Shown here piece by piece: positions 25,630 through 34,013 of a stretch of 64,000 nucleotides of DNA. The DNA comes from VAZQ01 sp963753575. Its GTDB lineage: Bacteria > Pseudomonadota > Alphaproteobacteria > Rhizobiales > Xanthobacteraceae. The stretch is taken from NCBI GenBank assembly GCA_963753575.1, contig CAVWCR010000005.1, positions 62,001-126,000 on the forward strand, read 5' to 3'. The notes beneath the pieces are model-generated. The model was given only the letters and a program-made list of their open reading frames with translations. It made no database searches and was not told the origin of the DNA. Every line of letters begins with the position of its first letter. Position 1 is the stretch's first letter. The translations under genes and the position numbers were made by a program.

Positions 25630-26757
25630 CTACTGCGTCTTGGCGCCTGATTGCTTCACCACCGCCGACCATTTGGTTTCCTCGCGGTCGATGTCGGCGG
25701 CGTATTCCTGCGGCGTCGACGGCAGCGGCTCGGTGCCGTCCTTGCCCATGCGCTCCTTGGTGTCGGGCGCGTTGAGCGCTTGGCGCAGCGCCGCATTGAC
25801 CTTCGCAACGATTGCCTGGGGTGTGCCGGCGGGCGCCACGATCCCGTAGTGCAGCACGGCCTCGTAGCCGGGTAGCGCCGCCTCCGCGACCGTCGGCAGA
25901 TCAGGAAACACGTTGGAGCGCTTCGCGCCGGTCACCGCCAGTGCCCGCACCTTGCTTTGGCCGACGATGCCGACGGCCGGCGGAAGCGAACTGAAATAGA
26001 TCGAGACATGTCCGCCGATCAGATCGGTGAGCGCCGGGCCTGAGCCGCGGTAGGGCACGTGCGTGAGTTTGACACCCGCCATCATCTCGAACAGCACGGT
26101 GCCGAGATGAATGCCGCTACCGACGCCGGCGGACGCATAGTTGAGCTTACCCGGCTCCTTCTTGGCGAGCGCGATCAGTTCGCGGATGTTGTGCGCCGGC
26201 AGGCTTGGGTTGACCAGCACGACCAATGCGCTGGTGCCGATCAGGCCAACCGGTGCGAAGTCCTTGCGCGGGTCGTAGCCGACATTCTTGTACAGCGTTG
26301 GATTGACCGCGAGCGTGCCGGTGCCGCCGATGACCAGCGTATAGCCGTCGGGCGCGCTTTTCGCGACCGCGCGCGTTGCGGTCGAGCCGCCGGCGCCGGG
26401 GCGGTTCTCGATCACGACCTGCTGGCCGAGCGTCTTGCTCATCTTCTCGCCCACGATGCGCGCGAGCAGATCGTTGCCGCCGCCGGCCGCATAAGGCACC
26501 ACCAGCGTGATCGGCCGGCCGGGGTAGTTCTGGGCGTGGGCCGAGGTGAGTGCGACCGTCGCTGCAAGCAGCGGGCACGCCGCCCAAGCAAAGGCCCTCG
26601 CGAAATCCCGCAGCCGTCGTCCCCGCGCAAGCGGAGACCTAGTAAACGGAGTACGAGCGGTTAGCGCTTCGGAGCCACAATATTGCGCTCTGGGATACTG
26701 GGTCCCCGCTTGCGCGGGGACGACAGCAAGACTTGAGCGTGCAAACTGGAGCAGCAT
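25630..26757 (-). CDS. TTT family (Bug/TctC-like) solute-binding protein with repeat-derived N-terminus
   Basis: The mature part is a classical Bug protein (YPGRPITLVVPYAAGGGNDL, VVIENRPGAGGSTATRAV, APDGYTLV). A GGGAGG sits 6 bp before the ATG at 26757 (GTG at 26760 overlaps), so that start is well supported. Residues 11-48, with VVPAQAGTQYP and TRSPLARGRR, are encoded by a complete palindromic repeat; the signal-peptide core (about 55-75, ending SAHA|Q) comes only afterwards. No start codon is available between repeat and core. The product is 375 residues against about 325 for paralogues. It is followed 63 bp later by the acyl-CoA dehydrogenase on the same strand. Confidence 0.87.
   Translation of the reverse strand: MLLQFARSSLAVVPAQAGTQYPRAQYCGSEALTARTPFTRSPLARGRRLRDFARAFAWAACPLLAATVALTSAHAQNYPGRPITLVVPYAAGGGNDLLARIVGEKMSKTLGQQVVIENRPGAGGSTATRAVAKSAPDGYTLVIGGTGTLAVNPTLYKNVGYDPRKDFAPVGLIGTSALVVLVNPSLPAHNIRELIALAKKEPGKLNYASAGVGSGIHLGTVLFEMMAGVKLTHVPYRGSGPALTDLIGGHVSIYFSSLPPAVGIVGQSKVRALAVTGAKRSNVFPDLPTVAEAALPGYEAVLHYGIVAPAGTPQAIVAKVNAALRQALNAPDTKERMGKDGTEPLPSTPQEYAADIDREETKWSAVVKQSGAKTQ
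26615..26726. repeat. Palindromic repeat, GTCGTCCCCGC family, fully inside a coding sequence
   Basis: CGTCGTCCCCGCGCAAGCGG at 26615-26634 is inverted with one mismatch at 26707-26726. Inner arms AGTAAAC and ACTGGGT flank a unique spacer. The element encodes residues 11-48 of the binding protein at 25630. Confidence 0.9.
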
Positions 26758-26769
26758 CACACGCCTCCC

Positions 26770-27879
26770 TCACTTCGCCTTGGCGCCGGAAGCTTTGATC
26801 ACGGCCGACCAACGCTTTTCGTCGCGGTCGATGTGGGCGGCGTAGTCTTCGGGCAAGCCCGGCGTCGGCTCGGCGCCGTCGGTCACGAGCCGGCGGTGCA
26901 CGTCCTCGGTGGCGAGCGCGGCGCCTAGAGCTTGATTGAGGCGGTCGATGATCGGGCGGGGCGTACCAGCCGGCGCCACGATCCCGTAGTAGAGCGAGGC
27001 CTCGAAATCCGGGATTCCGGATTCCGCGATCGTCGGCAGATCAGGCACGAGACTGGAGCGCTTGGCACTGGTCACCGCCAGCCCGCGCAACTGGCCCTGC
27101 GAGACCGGCCCGTGGGTCGCCGGGATCGGCGCGAACGCCATCGGGATATGGCCCCCGATCAGATCGGCGAGCGCCGGGCCGGTGCCGCGATAAGGCACAT
27201 GCACGAGCTTGATGCCGGCGGCGCTGGCAAAATACTCGCCCCAGACGTGGCTTACGGTGCCGACGCCAGCGGAGCCGTAGTTAACCATGCCGGGATTGGC
27301 CTTGGCGTAAGCGATCAATTCCTGCACCGACTTGGCCGGGAACGAGGGATGGACGACCAGCGAATTCGGCGCGTGCCCGATCAAGCCGACCGGCACGAAG
27401 TCGTTGCGGGGATCGTAGCCAGCGCTCGGATAAAGCGTGGGCCCGATCGCCAGCGTGCCCGTGTAGCCCAAGAGCAGCGTATAGCCGTCGGGCTGGCTTT
27501 TGGCGACCGCGCGGGTTCCGACGGTGCCGCCCGCACCGCCGCGGTTGTCGATCACGATCGACTGGCCGAGTGCCTCGCTCATCTTCTCGGCGACGGTGCG
27601 CGCCACGATCGAGGTGCTGCCACCGGGCGGGAACGGCACTACCAAAGTTACCGGCCGGTTTGGATAGGGCTGCGCGGCCGCAGGCAAGGCAGCAAGCAGC
27701 GCGAATAGGACAAATAGGCCTCGTTTCGCAGCTGCAACCGCTGCCTGTCGTCCCCGCGAAGGTGGGGACCCATACGCCGTGACTTTACAACGTGGCACGG
27801 CAGGCGAGATGTCGAAAGCGCGGTGGTTATGGGGCCCCGCCTTCGCGGGGAAGACAGCAGAGTTTGCGGCGATGCGCAT
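26770..27879 (-). CDS. TTT family (Bug/TctC-like) solute-binding protein with repeat-derived N-terminus
   Basis: This 369-residue protein is closely related to the next gene, sharing YPNRPVTLVVPFPPGGSTSI, IVIDNRGGAGGTVGTRAVAK and HVPYRGTGPALADLIGGHIP. A GGAGG lies about 5 bp before the ATG at 27879. Residues 8-45 (including VFPAKAGPHNHR and YGSPPSRGRQ) are translated repeat; the signal core GLFVLFALLAALPAAA spans about residues 54-69. The 26757 start lies 12 bp after this gene's stop, so the two form a tandem pair from duplication. Each carries its own, differently spaced repeat at the same place. Confidence 0.87.
   Translation of the reverse strand: MRIAANSAVFPAKAGPHNHRAFDISPAVPRCKVTAYGSPPSRGRQAAVAAAKRGLFVLFALLAALPAAAQPYPNRPVTLVVPFPPGGSTSIVARTVAEKMSEALGQSIVIDNRGGAGGTVGTRAVAKSQPDGYTLLLGYTGTLAIGPTLYPSAGYDPRNDFVPVGLIGHAPNSLVVHPSFPAKSVQELIAYAKANPGMVNYGSAGVGTVSHVWGEYFASAAGIKLVHVPYRGTGPALADLIGGHIPMAFAPIPATHGPVSQGQLRGLAVTSAKRSSLVPDLPTIAESGIPDFEASLYYGIVAPAGTPRPIIDRLNQALGAALATEDVHRRLVTDGAEPTPGLPEDYAAHIDRDEKRWSAVIKASGAKAK
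27745..27857. repeat. Palindromic repeat, GTCGTCCCCGC family, inside a coding sequence
   Basis: CTGTCGTCCCCGCGAAGG at 27745-27762 is inverted with one mismatch at 27840-27857. Inner arms GGGGACCCATA and TTATGGGGCCCC also pair. It lies directly behind the start of the binding protein at 26770. Confidence 0.9.
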
Positions 27880-27964
27880 CGTCCCTCCGGTTCTCGGCGT
27901 TTCTAAGGGTTACTGTCGCGCATCCGCCGTGATAAATAAAGGCTGCAGATCGTCAGGAGTGGTG

Positions 27965-28492
27965 ATGGACTGGTCCGAAACGTTCGTTCAAACGCTGAAG
28001 AACAATGACGTGCGGTTCATCACCTACGTCCCCGACAACGTGCTCACCCCGCTGATCAAGGGCGTCACCGCCGACAACTATTTCATCTCGGTCAACGCTA
28101 CCCGCGAGGACGAGGCCATCGGCATGGTGGCAGGCGCCTGGATGGGCGGGATGAAGGGTGTCATCATGATGCAGACGTCGGGCTTCGCGCTCTCGCCCAA
28201 CGCGCTCGCCTCGCTCATCGTGCCGTTCCAGATCCCGGCCATTCTGGTGATCTCGGAGCGCGGTACGCTCGGCGAGTTCAACATCGGGCAGAGCCTGGTC
28301 GCGCGGGTGATGCGACCGACACTCGACGCCATCGGGATCACGCATCATACATTGGCCGATGAAAAGACCATGGGGTTCATCGTCGATTCCTCGATCAAGC
28401 AGGCGGTGACCACGCAGGCGCCGGTCGCCTTCATCCTGTCGCCGCTGTTGACCGGCGGCAATCCGGCCGCGCACGCCAACCTGAACGAGTGA
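27965..28492 (+). CDS. Thiamine-diphosphate decarboxylase, PYR-domain subunit (sulfopyruvate decarboxylase alpha-like)
   Basis: A 175-residue protein equal to the N-terminal pyrimidine-binding domain of ThDP enzymes. It has the conserved glutamate in NATREDEAIGMVAGAWMGG, which activates the cofactor, and MMQTSGFALSPNALASL. AGGAG stands upstream of the ATG at 27965. The domain cannot work alone; the gene at 28501 supplies the other half, as in two-subunit sulfopyruvate and phosphonopyruvate decarboxylases. It would decarboxylate a 2-oxo acid or catalyse a related carboligation in the cytoplasm. Confidence 0.88.
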   Translation: MDWSETFVQTLKNNDVRFITYVPDNVLTPLIKGVTADNYFISVNATREDEAIGMVAGAWMGGMKGVIMMQTSGFALSPNALASLIVPFQIPAILVISERGTLGEFNIGQSLVARVMRPTLDAIGITHHTLADEKTMGFIVDSSIKQAVTTQAPVAFILSPLLTGGNPAAHANLNE

Positions 28493-28500
28493 GAGCCGTC

Positions 28501-29124
28501 GTGACCTTGCAAGCTTCCGAACGTGCTTCCGTCAAGACGCTCGACCGGCTCGATCTCACCAAGCGCCTCGTCGCCAGGCTCAAGCACGAGGAGGCGGTGA
28601 TCGGCGGCATCGGCAACGCCAATTTCGATCTCTATGCTGCCGGCCACCGGCCGCAGAACTTCTACATGCTGGGCTCGATGGGGCTTGCCTGCCCGATCGC
28701 GGTCGGCGTCGCCATCGCGCAGCCCGAGCGCGGCGTAATCGCGCTCGAAGGCGACGGCTCGATCCTGATGAATCTCGGCTGTCTCGCCACGATCGCGAAC
28801 TTGCAGCCGCGCAACCTCACCGTCATCATCCTCGACAACGGCCTCTACCAGATCACCGGCAAGCAGGTGGCGGCGACCGGCGGCGTGACCGACATCGTGG
28901 CGGTTGCGAAAGGCGCGGGCCTTGCGGCGAGCCACTGGGTGCGCGACGAAGCGCATTTCGAGGAGCTGATCGACCGCCGCTTCGAGGATGGCGGTCCGCT
29001 GCTGCTGGCAGTCAAGATCAACGACCGGCCGGGCGCCACTCAGCCGCCGCGCGATCCAGCCTTGGTGCGCAGCCGCTTCATGAAAGCGCTCGGAACGAGC
29101 CGCGGGGGTGCGCTCGATGCGTAG
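28501..29124 (+). CDS. Thiamine-diphosphate decarboxylase, PP-domain subunit (sulfopyruvate decarboxylase beta-like)
   Basis: The 207-residue partner of the preceding gene. It carries the diphosphate/Mg-binding motif as EGDGSILMNLGCLATIA, closing with ILDNGLYQITG, and has FYMLGSMGLACPIAVGVAIA before it. Two GTG starts are possible: 28489, which overlaps the previous stop as GTGA, and 28501, which has GAGAG 5 bp upstream and which I prefer. A TTT binding-protein gene follows 15 bp later, suggesting import of the oxo acid or its precursor. Confidence 0.87.
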   Translation: MTLQASERASVKTLDRLDLTKRLVARLKHEEAVIGGIGNANFDLYAAGHRPQNFYMLGSMGLACPIAVGVAIAQPERGVIALEGDGSILMNLGCLATIANLQPRNLTVIILDNGLYQITGKQVAATGGVTDIVAVAKGAGLAASHWVRDEAHFEELIDRRFEDGGPLLLAVKINDRPGATQPPRDPALVRSRFMKALGTSRGGALDA

Positions 29125-29139
29125 CAGGGGACGAGTAGC

Positions 29140-30156
29140 ATGAGTATCACGCGATTGGCCTTCGCACTGGTTGCAGCGCTCGTGACGCCGGCGCAAGCGC
29201 AGCCAGTCGATTTCAGCGGCAAGACCGTCACGGTCGTTATCTCGACCCCGTCGGGCGGCGGCTATGATCTCTATGGCCGTATGGTCGCACGCTACATCGC
29301 CCGCTACCTGCCGGGCCAGCCCACCGTGGTGCCGCAGAATATGCCGGGCGCAGGCTCGCTCATTGCGGCCAATTGGCTTGCCAACGTGGCTCCCAAGGAC
29401 GGCACCGCGATCGGGATCATTCCAAGCGCGACAATGTTCGAGAACCTGCTCGGCAACGCGCAGGCGCGCTTCGATGCCCGCACGTTCCGCTGGCTCGTGA
29501 GCCTCAATGACTACACCGCGGTGGTGGCGGCCTGGCACGAGGCGCCGTTCACGACTGCGGACGACCTGTTCAAAAAGGAGTTTCTGGTCGGCAGCAACGC
29601 ACCCGCCTCCGATACGACGGTGTGGCCGCTGCTGCTGAATGCTCTGATCGGAACAAAAAACAAAGTGGTGAAGGGCTATCCGGGCACTGCCGGCATCGCG
29701 CTCGCGATGGAGCGCGGCGAAGTGCAGGGCATAATTGGCGACGACTGGGCCAGCATCAAAGCCAACAAGGCCGACTGGCTGCGCGAGAACAAGGTGCGCA
29801 TTCTCATGCAGATGACTGCGGACCGGAACGCCGATCTGCGCAACGTGCCGCTCGCCAGCGAGTTCGCCAAGGATGAGGAACGTCGCCGCGTGCTCGCGCT
29901 GTTCGTGGCGCGGCAGAAATACGGACGTCCATTCCTGGCGCCGCCCGGCACGCCGGAGGCCGTCGCCGCCGTCTACCGCGCGGCCTTTGCAAAGCTCGTG
30001 ACCGACGCGGACTTCGTGCGCGACACCACCCAGGCGCGGCTCACCATCAACGTGGCGCCGGGTGCGGAGGTGACCGCGCTGGTCGACGCGCTGCACGCCT
30101 TGCCGCCGCCGGTGATCGAGAAGGCGACCGCACTGATCCGGAAGATTACGCGGTAG
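29140..30156 (+). CDS. TTT family (Bug/TctC-like) solute-binding protein, long subclass
   Basis: A 338-residue binding protein with a short signal peptide (LAFALVAALVTPAQA|Q). VDFSGKTVTVVISTPSGGGY, PGQPTVVPQNMPGAGSLIAA and APKDGTAIGII are the subclass motifs shared with the 997 protein. The ATG at 29140 is supported by the GGGGACGAG upstream. It is third in an operon with the two-subunit decarboxylase. The ligand loop YDLYGRMVARY differs from the D-x-x-A-R of classical paralogues, so a different ligand is likely. Confidence 0.9.
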   Translation: MSITRLAFALVAALVTPAQAQPVDFSGKTVTVVISTPSGGGYDLYGRMVARYIARYLPGQPTVVPQNMPGAGSLIAANWLANVAPKDGTAIGIIPSATMFENLLGNAQARFDARTFRWLVSLNDYTAVVAAWHEAPFTTADDLFKKEFLVGSNAPASDTTVWPLLLNALIGTKNKVVKGYPGTAGIALAMERGEVQGIIGDDWASIKANKADWLRENKVRILMQMTADRNADLRNVPLASEFAKDEERRRVLALFVARQKYGRPFLAPPGTPEAVAAVYRAAFAKLVTDADFVRDTTQARLTINVAPGAEVTALVDALHALPPPVIEKATALIRKITR

Positions 30157-30245
30157 GAGCGAATGGCGAATAGCGGGCGGTGAACAGTGATCGGCGGCGC
30201 CGACCCCTCCGCTCGTTGATCACGACTTCGCCGTTCGTCTCCTTC

Positions 30246-31244
30246 TCAGTCCGGCTTGATGCCCGCCGCCGCGATCACCTTGCCCCACTTCTCGTAGTCG
30301 TCGGCGATGATCTTCGCAAAGCCGGCCGGCGTGGTGCCGACGACGTCGACTCCGATTGCCGCCATGCGCTGGTGAAAGCCCGGCGTGGCGATGATCTTGG
30401 TGATCTCGCGGTTGAGCGTATCGACAATCACGGGCGGCGTACCGGATGGCGCCACCAGGCCGACGCCGGAGCCGACCTCGAAGCCGGGAAACCCCGCTTC
30501 CGACATTGTCGGCAAGTCCGGCAATGAAGCGATGCGCTTGAGGCTCGTCGCCGCGAGCGCGCGCAGTCCGCCCTCGCGGATCAGCGGCAGCAGCGAATTG
30601 ATCGCGCCGATGAACATGTCGATACGGCCGGCCAGGAGGTCCGGGATCACCATGGTCGCGCCGCGGAACGGCACGTGAATGAGGTCGACGCCGGCCTGCA
30701 GCTTGAACAGCTCGCCGGCGAGGTGTTGCGGCGTGCCGACGCCGACCGAGCCGAAGGTCGGCTTGTTGGGCGAAGACTTCGCGAGCGCGATGAACTCCTG
30801 CACGGTGCGCACCGGCAGTGCCGCGGGTACCACCATCACGAAGGGAACATCGGCGACCTGGTTGATCGGCGCAAAGTCCTTGACCGGATGGTAGACCGGA
30901 TTGCGCGACAGATGCGGCCCGATGGTGAAGGAGGCCGGCACGATCAACATCGTGTAGCCGTCGGGCGGGGATTTCGCCACATAGGAATACGCGATGGTGC
31001 CGCCGCCGCCCGGCTTGTTCTCGACCACGGTGGTCTGGTTGAGATTGGTTTGCAGACCGGTCGCGATCTCGCGCGCCACCACGTCATTGGAGCCGCCCGG
31101 CGTGAACGGCACGATGATGCGGATGGTCTTGCTGGGAAAGCGGGCCTGCGCCCGGGCTGCGAGCGGCCAAAGATTGGAAAGCGCCGCGCCGCCAAGCACA
31201 GTGAGGAACGCGCGTCGTGACGCAGAGCGCTCGTGATGCTCCAT
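30246..31244 (-). CDS. TTT family (Bug/TctC-like) solute-binding protein, Tat-type signal
   Basis: A 332-residue classical Bug protein with FPSKTIRIIVPFTPGGSNDV, TVVENKPGGGGTIAYS and PPDGYTML. Its leader ERSASRRAFLTVLGGAALS contains SRRAFL, a twin-arginine export motif, followed by a moderately hydrophobic stretch and AARA|Q. Most other binding proteins here have plain Sec leaders. GAGGG lies 8 bp before the ATG at 31244. It converges on the 29140 gene. The upstream gap holds two large palindromes of a separate repeat family. Confidence 0.9.
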   Translation of the reverse strand: MEHHERSASRRAFLTVLGGAALSNLWPLAARAQARFPSKTIRIIVPFTPGGSNDVVAREIATGLQTNLNQTTVVENKPGGGGTIAYSYVAKSPPDGYTMLIVPASFTIGPHLSRNPVYHPVKDFAPINQVADVPFVMVVPAALPVRTVQEFIALAKSSPNKPTFGSVGVGTPQHLAGELFKLQAGVDLIHVPFRGATMVIPDLLAGRIDMFIGAINSLLPLIREGGLRALAATSLKRIASLPDLPTMSEAGFPGFEVGSGVGLVAPSGTPPVIVDTLNREITKIIATPGFHQRMAAIGVDVVGTTPAGFAKIIADDYEKWGKVIAAAGIKPD

Positions 31245-31354
31245 CAAGGAACCCTCAATTTTGAAGAACCATTCTGAATTGCCGGCACTCTATCAGGACG
31301 TTTGCCGGTCCGCATCGCCGCCTGTTGCGGAGACTGACCACCTGGGCTTGTCGC

Positions 31355-31433
31355 TGCTAGTGCCCCGTTTCCGAAGTTCGTCAGTCGTCGAAGCACCCTC
31401 TGACACGAACTTCGGAAACAAAGGGCACTAGCA
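31355..31433. repeat. CTAGTGCC-type palindrome, copy A
   Basis: The arm TGCTAGTGCCCCGTTTCC and onward (31355-31381) pairs with 31405-31433. A 15-bp perfect inner stem (GTTTCCGAAGTTCGT) and an 11-bp outer stem (TGCTAGTGCCC) are separated by a small bulge, around a 23-base loop. It lies in the 286-bp gap between the SDR stop and the binding-protein start. Confidence 0.85.
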
Positions 31434-31444
31434 ACTCTATGATT

Positions 31445-31522
31445 CTAGTGCCGCTTTTCGATTTGAAGTTCCTAGTCGTGTTTGCTGCAGGTGGTGTAGG
31501 AACTTCAAATCGGCGGCACTAG
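31445..31522. repeat. CTAGTGCC-type palindrome, copy B
   Basis: The arm at 31445-31474 pairs with 31497-31522: outer CTAGTGCCGC and inner CGATTTGAAGTTCCTA stems are perfect, apart from a TTTT bulge in the left arm. The ends match copy A but the inner stem sequence is different, so structure rather than sequence is shared. Confidence 0.85.
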
Positions 31523-31530
31523 GTTAATTT

Positions 31531-32367
31531 CTACCGCACCTCCGGCGGTGCCGGCAGCAGCACCGAAGCTTCGCGCGCCTTGGTGGCGGCTTCGCCCGGC
31601 GGGAGATTCGGATCCCAGAGCTTGCCGACGAAGCGCGCGCCGGTGACGCCGTCGGAGAGCGGCGAAGCGAGCCACACGATCGGTGCGACCATGACGGCGG
31701 GCGGCAGCAGCGCGCGGCCGATGGCGGCGAGCTCCTTGCGCGAAGCCATGTGCACGAATTCGGTGTCGGCAGCGCCGCCTGGGATGAGCGAGTTCACCGT
31801 TACGCCCGTGCCATCGAGATCCTTCGCCCAGATCAGCGTTTCGGCCTCGATTGCGGCCTTGCTCACGCCATAGGGCGAGTTGTGGCGCCGCTGCATGGTA
31901 GGGAGGCTGGTAGTGATGTTGACGATACGGCCCCAGCCGGCCTTGATCATCACCGGCGCGACGCTGCGCGCCATCAGAAAGGTGCCGTTGACGTTGGTGA
32001 CGATGATCTCGCGCCACACGTCCGGATCGGCCTCCCAGAATTTCAGTGACTTGGTGCGTGGCGAGGCTTCCAGCAGCGCCGGGCCCTTGCCGGCGTTGTT
32101 GACCAGCAGGTCGAGCCTGCCGAAGCGCTTTATGGTTTCAGCGACGACGCGTTCGCAATGGGCTTGCAGGGTGATGTCAGCCGCGACCGCGGCGGCCGTG
32201 CCGCTTGTGGCTGCCTGCACGGTGTGCTCGAGCGCCGCCGCGTCAACATCGGTTAACATGACGCTCGCGCCGGCGCGCAGGAGACCTTCGGCCATGGCGC
32301 GGCCGAGCCCGCGTGCGGCGCCGGTGACGATCGCGACCTTGCCGTCGAGGCGGATAGGATCAGGCAT
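31531..32367 (-). CDS. Short-chain dehydrogenase/reductase (SDR)
   Basis: A 278-residue classical SDR with GKVAIVTGAARGLGRAMAEG as the NAD(P)-binding loop, LLVNNAG as the structural motif, and the catalytic set Ser (NITTSLPTMQ), Tyr and Lys (SPYGVSKAAI). LTDVDAAAL, with an aspartate at the end of the second strand, favours NAD over NADP. It follows the cytochrome c gene after 3 bp, so oxidation of an alcohol and electron transfer to a cytochrome may belong together. Confidence 0.92.
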   Translation of the reverse strand: MPDPIRLDGKVAIVTGAARGLGRAMAEGLLRAGASVMLTDVDAAALEHTVQAATSGTAAAVAADITLQAHCERVVAETIKRFGRLDLLVNNAGKGPALLEASPRTKSLKFWEADPDVWREIIVTNVNGTFLMARSVAPVMIKAGWGRIVNITTSLPTMQRRHNSPYGVSKAAIEAETLIWAKDLDGTGVTVNSLIPGGAADTEFVHMASRKELAAIGRALLPPAVMVAPIVWLASPLSDGVTGARFVGKLWDPNLPPGEAATKAREASVLLPAPPEVR

Positions 32368-32370
32368 GCG

Positions 32371-32868
32371 TCACCGTGCGGCCGGGTAGTCGGTGCAGGA
32401 ATGCACGCGCTCGCCCAGCGTCTCGAAGCATTCCTCGCGCGTGATCGCGCCGCGCCCGATGACCTTGGCGCGCAGGTAGTCGGCGAGCACGTCGATGTCG
32501 CGCATCGGCAGCGTCGTCGATGGCGGCAGCGGCGGCGTGCGGTCGCCAAGCTCGGCCTCGGTCATGCCGTAGCAGCGCTTGTCGCTATAGGCGTCCTCGT
32601 CGAAGTGCGGCATGGCAGTGCCGGGTACGCCGCAGCGGATCACCGTAATAAGGGTTGCGCGGTCGAGCTGGCTCTTGCGCAGATTGGCGGCGCCGCCGGG
32701 CGACTGGCCGCTGCCGGCGCCATCGCCGGCCCAGCCATGGCAGTATTGGCAGTCGGCCTTTTCCAGGAACAGGCGGCGGCCGTGGCTGTAGTCCTGGGCG
32801 GCGGCGGACGCTGCCGTCGCCGCGAGCGCCATGGCCGCAAGACCCAGAAAGCGGAACGATCGAGGCAC
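32371..32868 (-). CDS. Periplasmic c-type cytochrome
   Basis: A 165-residue protein with a signal peptide (FLGLAAMALAATAASAAA|Q), one haem-binding CQYCH (Cys40, Cys43, His44) and a likely axial methionine at Met86 in GTAMPHFD. Three further cysteines (RCG, KRCYG, EECFE) and HSCTD near the C-terminus are unusual for a monohaem cytochrome and may form disulfides. The GTG at 32868 has AGGAG 8 bp upstream and gives a clean signal peptide, so I prefer it over longer frames. It probably accepts electrons from a periplasmic or membrane dehydrogenase. Confidence 0.88.
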   Translation of the reverse strand: MPRSFRFLGLAAMALAATAASAAAQDYSHGRRLFLEKADCQYCHGWAGDGAGSGQSPGGAANLRKSQLDRATLITVIRCGVPGTAMPHFDEDAYSDKRCYGMTEAELGDRTPPLPPSTTLPMRDIDVLADYLRAKVIGRGAITREECFETLGERVHSCTDYPAAR

Positions 32869-32906
32869 GACACTACTCCTCACAGGCTGGTGCATGATCG
32901 GCCGCG

Positions 32907-33899
32907 CTATTGATCCATCGCGCTCTTGGCGAAAAGCTCGTCGAGCCGCATCAGGCGCGGTGTCAGCCCCTGCTCGAGCGAGTACTGCGCCGCGGTCTCC
33001 AGGATCAGCTTGTTGGCTTTGATGCCATGGCGCAGCACCGGCTCGCGCAACGCCTTGGCGGCATCCTGCGAGATGGCGCCGGCGGCGACATGATAGTCGA
33101 CGTGAACCATGCGTTGCTCGTCCGCGACCGCGTTCGCCTTGTCGAATGCCTTGAGCAAATTGAGGATCACCCAGGGGTGCTTCTCGGCGATCTCGCGCCG
33201 GACCACCATGCCGTGGTTGATCGGATAGATTGAGGTCTTGCGAAAGAAGCGCACGCCTTCCGCGATCGGGTCCGGAAACAGCGTCTTCACGTCGGGATGG
33301 TTGTTCAGGTCGATCTTGCTGCGGTCGACCAGGTTGTCGTGCCGGATGTAGTGAATGACCGCTTCGAGCTCGCCCGATGCCATCATCGAGCCGATGCTCT
33401 TCTCGATCGGAATCTGGTGGATGGTGACGCTGGGCGGCGGCTTGAAGCCGACGCCGCCGGCATGGCTGTGGGTCGGGACCCGCTCCATCCAGAATTCCAT
33501 CTCGGTCTGATTGACGCCGAACTCGTGCTGCAGCACGCCGCGCGTCCACAGCGCCGCGGTCTGCTGATATTCGGGCACGCCGACGCGACGGCCTTTGAGG
33601 TCGGAAGGCTTTTCGATGCCGGAATCGCGCCGCACCAGGATCTCGGTATGAAAGAACTTTCGGGTGGTGAAGATCGGCATACCGACCCAGCGCTCATCGC
33701 CGCCCGCGCGCGCCATCATCAGCGAGGAGAGGGACATCTCCGAAGCATCGAAATCGGCAAAGCGCAACTGCCGCCAGAACATTTCTGACGGATGCAGGAT
33801 GGTGGGAACGAGCTCGATGCCGTCCGGCTTCACGGTGCCGTCGAGGATCGGCCAGCTCCTCGGATTGGAGGCGATGGCGAGGCTGAGCTGAAGTTTCAT
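32907..33899 (-). CDS. 4,5-dihydroxyphthalate decarboxylase-like protein
   Basis: A 330-residue protein with the type-2 periplasmic-binding fold of the 4,5-dihydroxyphthalate decarboxylase group: LQLSLAIASNPRSWPILDGT at the N-terminus, VKPDGIEL, FDASEMSLSSLMMARAGGD, and DLKGRRVGVPEYQQTAALWT. There is no signal peptide, as expected for the cytosolic enzyme rather than a transport protein. In phthalate degradation this step produces protocatechuate, a substrate for LigB-type dioxygenases, and such a gene lies 1 kb away. Homologues in other clusters act on different substrates, so the exact reaction is inferred. Confidence 0.82.
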   Translation of the reverse strand: MKLQLSLAIASNPRSWPILDGTVKPDGIELVPTILHPSEMFWRQLRFADFDASEMSLSSLMMARAGGDERWVGMPIFTTRKFFHTEILVRRDSGIEKPSDLKGRRVGVPEYQQTAALWTRGVLQHEFGVNQTEMEFWMERVPTHSHAGGVGFKPPPSVTIHQIPIEKSIGSMMASGELEAVIHYIRHDNLVDRSKIDLNNHPDVKTLFPDPIAEGVRFFRKTSIYPINHGMVVRREIAEKHPWVILNLLKAFDKANAVADEQRMVHVDYHVAAGAISQDAAKALREPVLRHGIKANKLILETAAQYSLEQGLTPRLMRLDELFAKSAMDQ

Positions 33900-34013
33900 G
33901 CGGGCCTTTTGCGGGCTGGGGAGAGCGCACGAGCTTGCCCGCGCGCGAGATGCGGCGGAACTTTCGGCGCGCCGGATCGCTCGGTCAAGCCCCTGGGCCG
34001 TGTGCCCCGGCCG

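Noticed and set aside
28345..30096. A 583-codon minus-strand frame opposite the decarboxylase subunits and binding protein
   Set aside because: It has no family similarity that I recognise and its sense strand carries clear ThDP and TTT motifs.
31355..31522. Possible insertion sequence with terminal inverted repeats
   Set aside because: Each palindrome is under 80 bp, has no transposase and no visible target duplication; at most non-autonomous elements.
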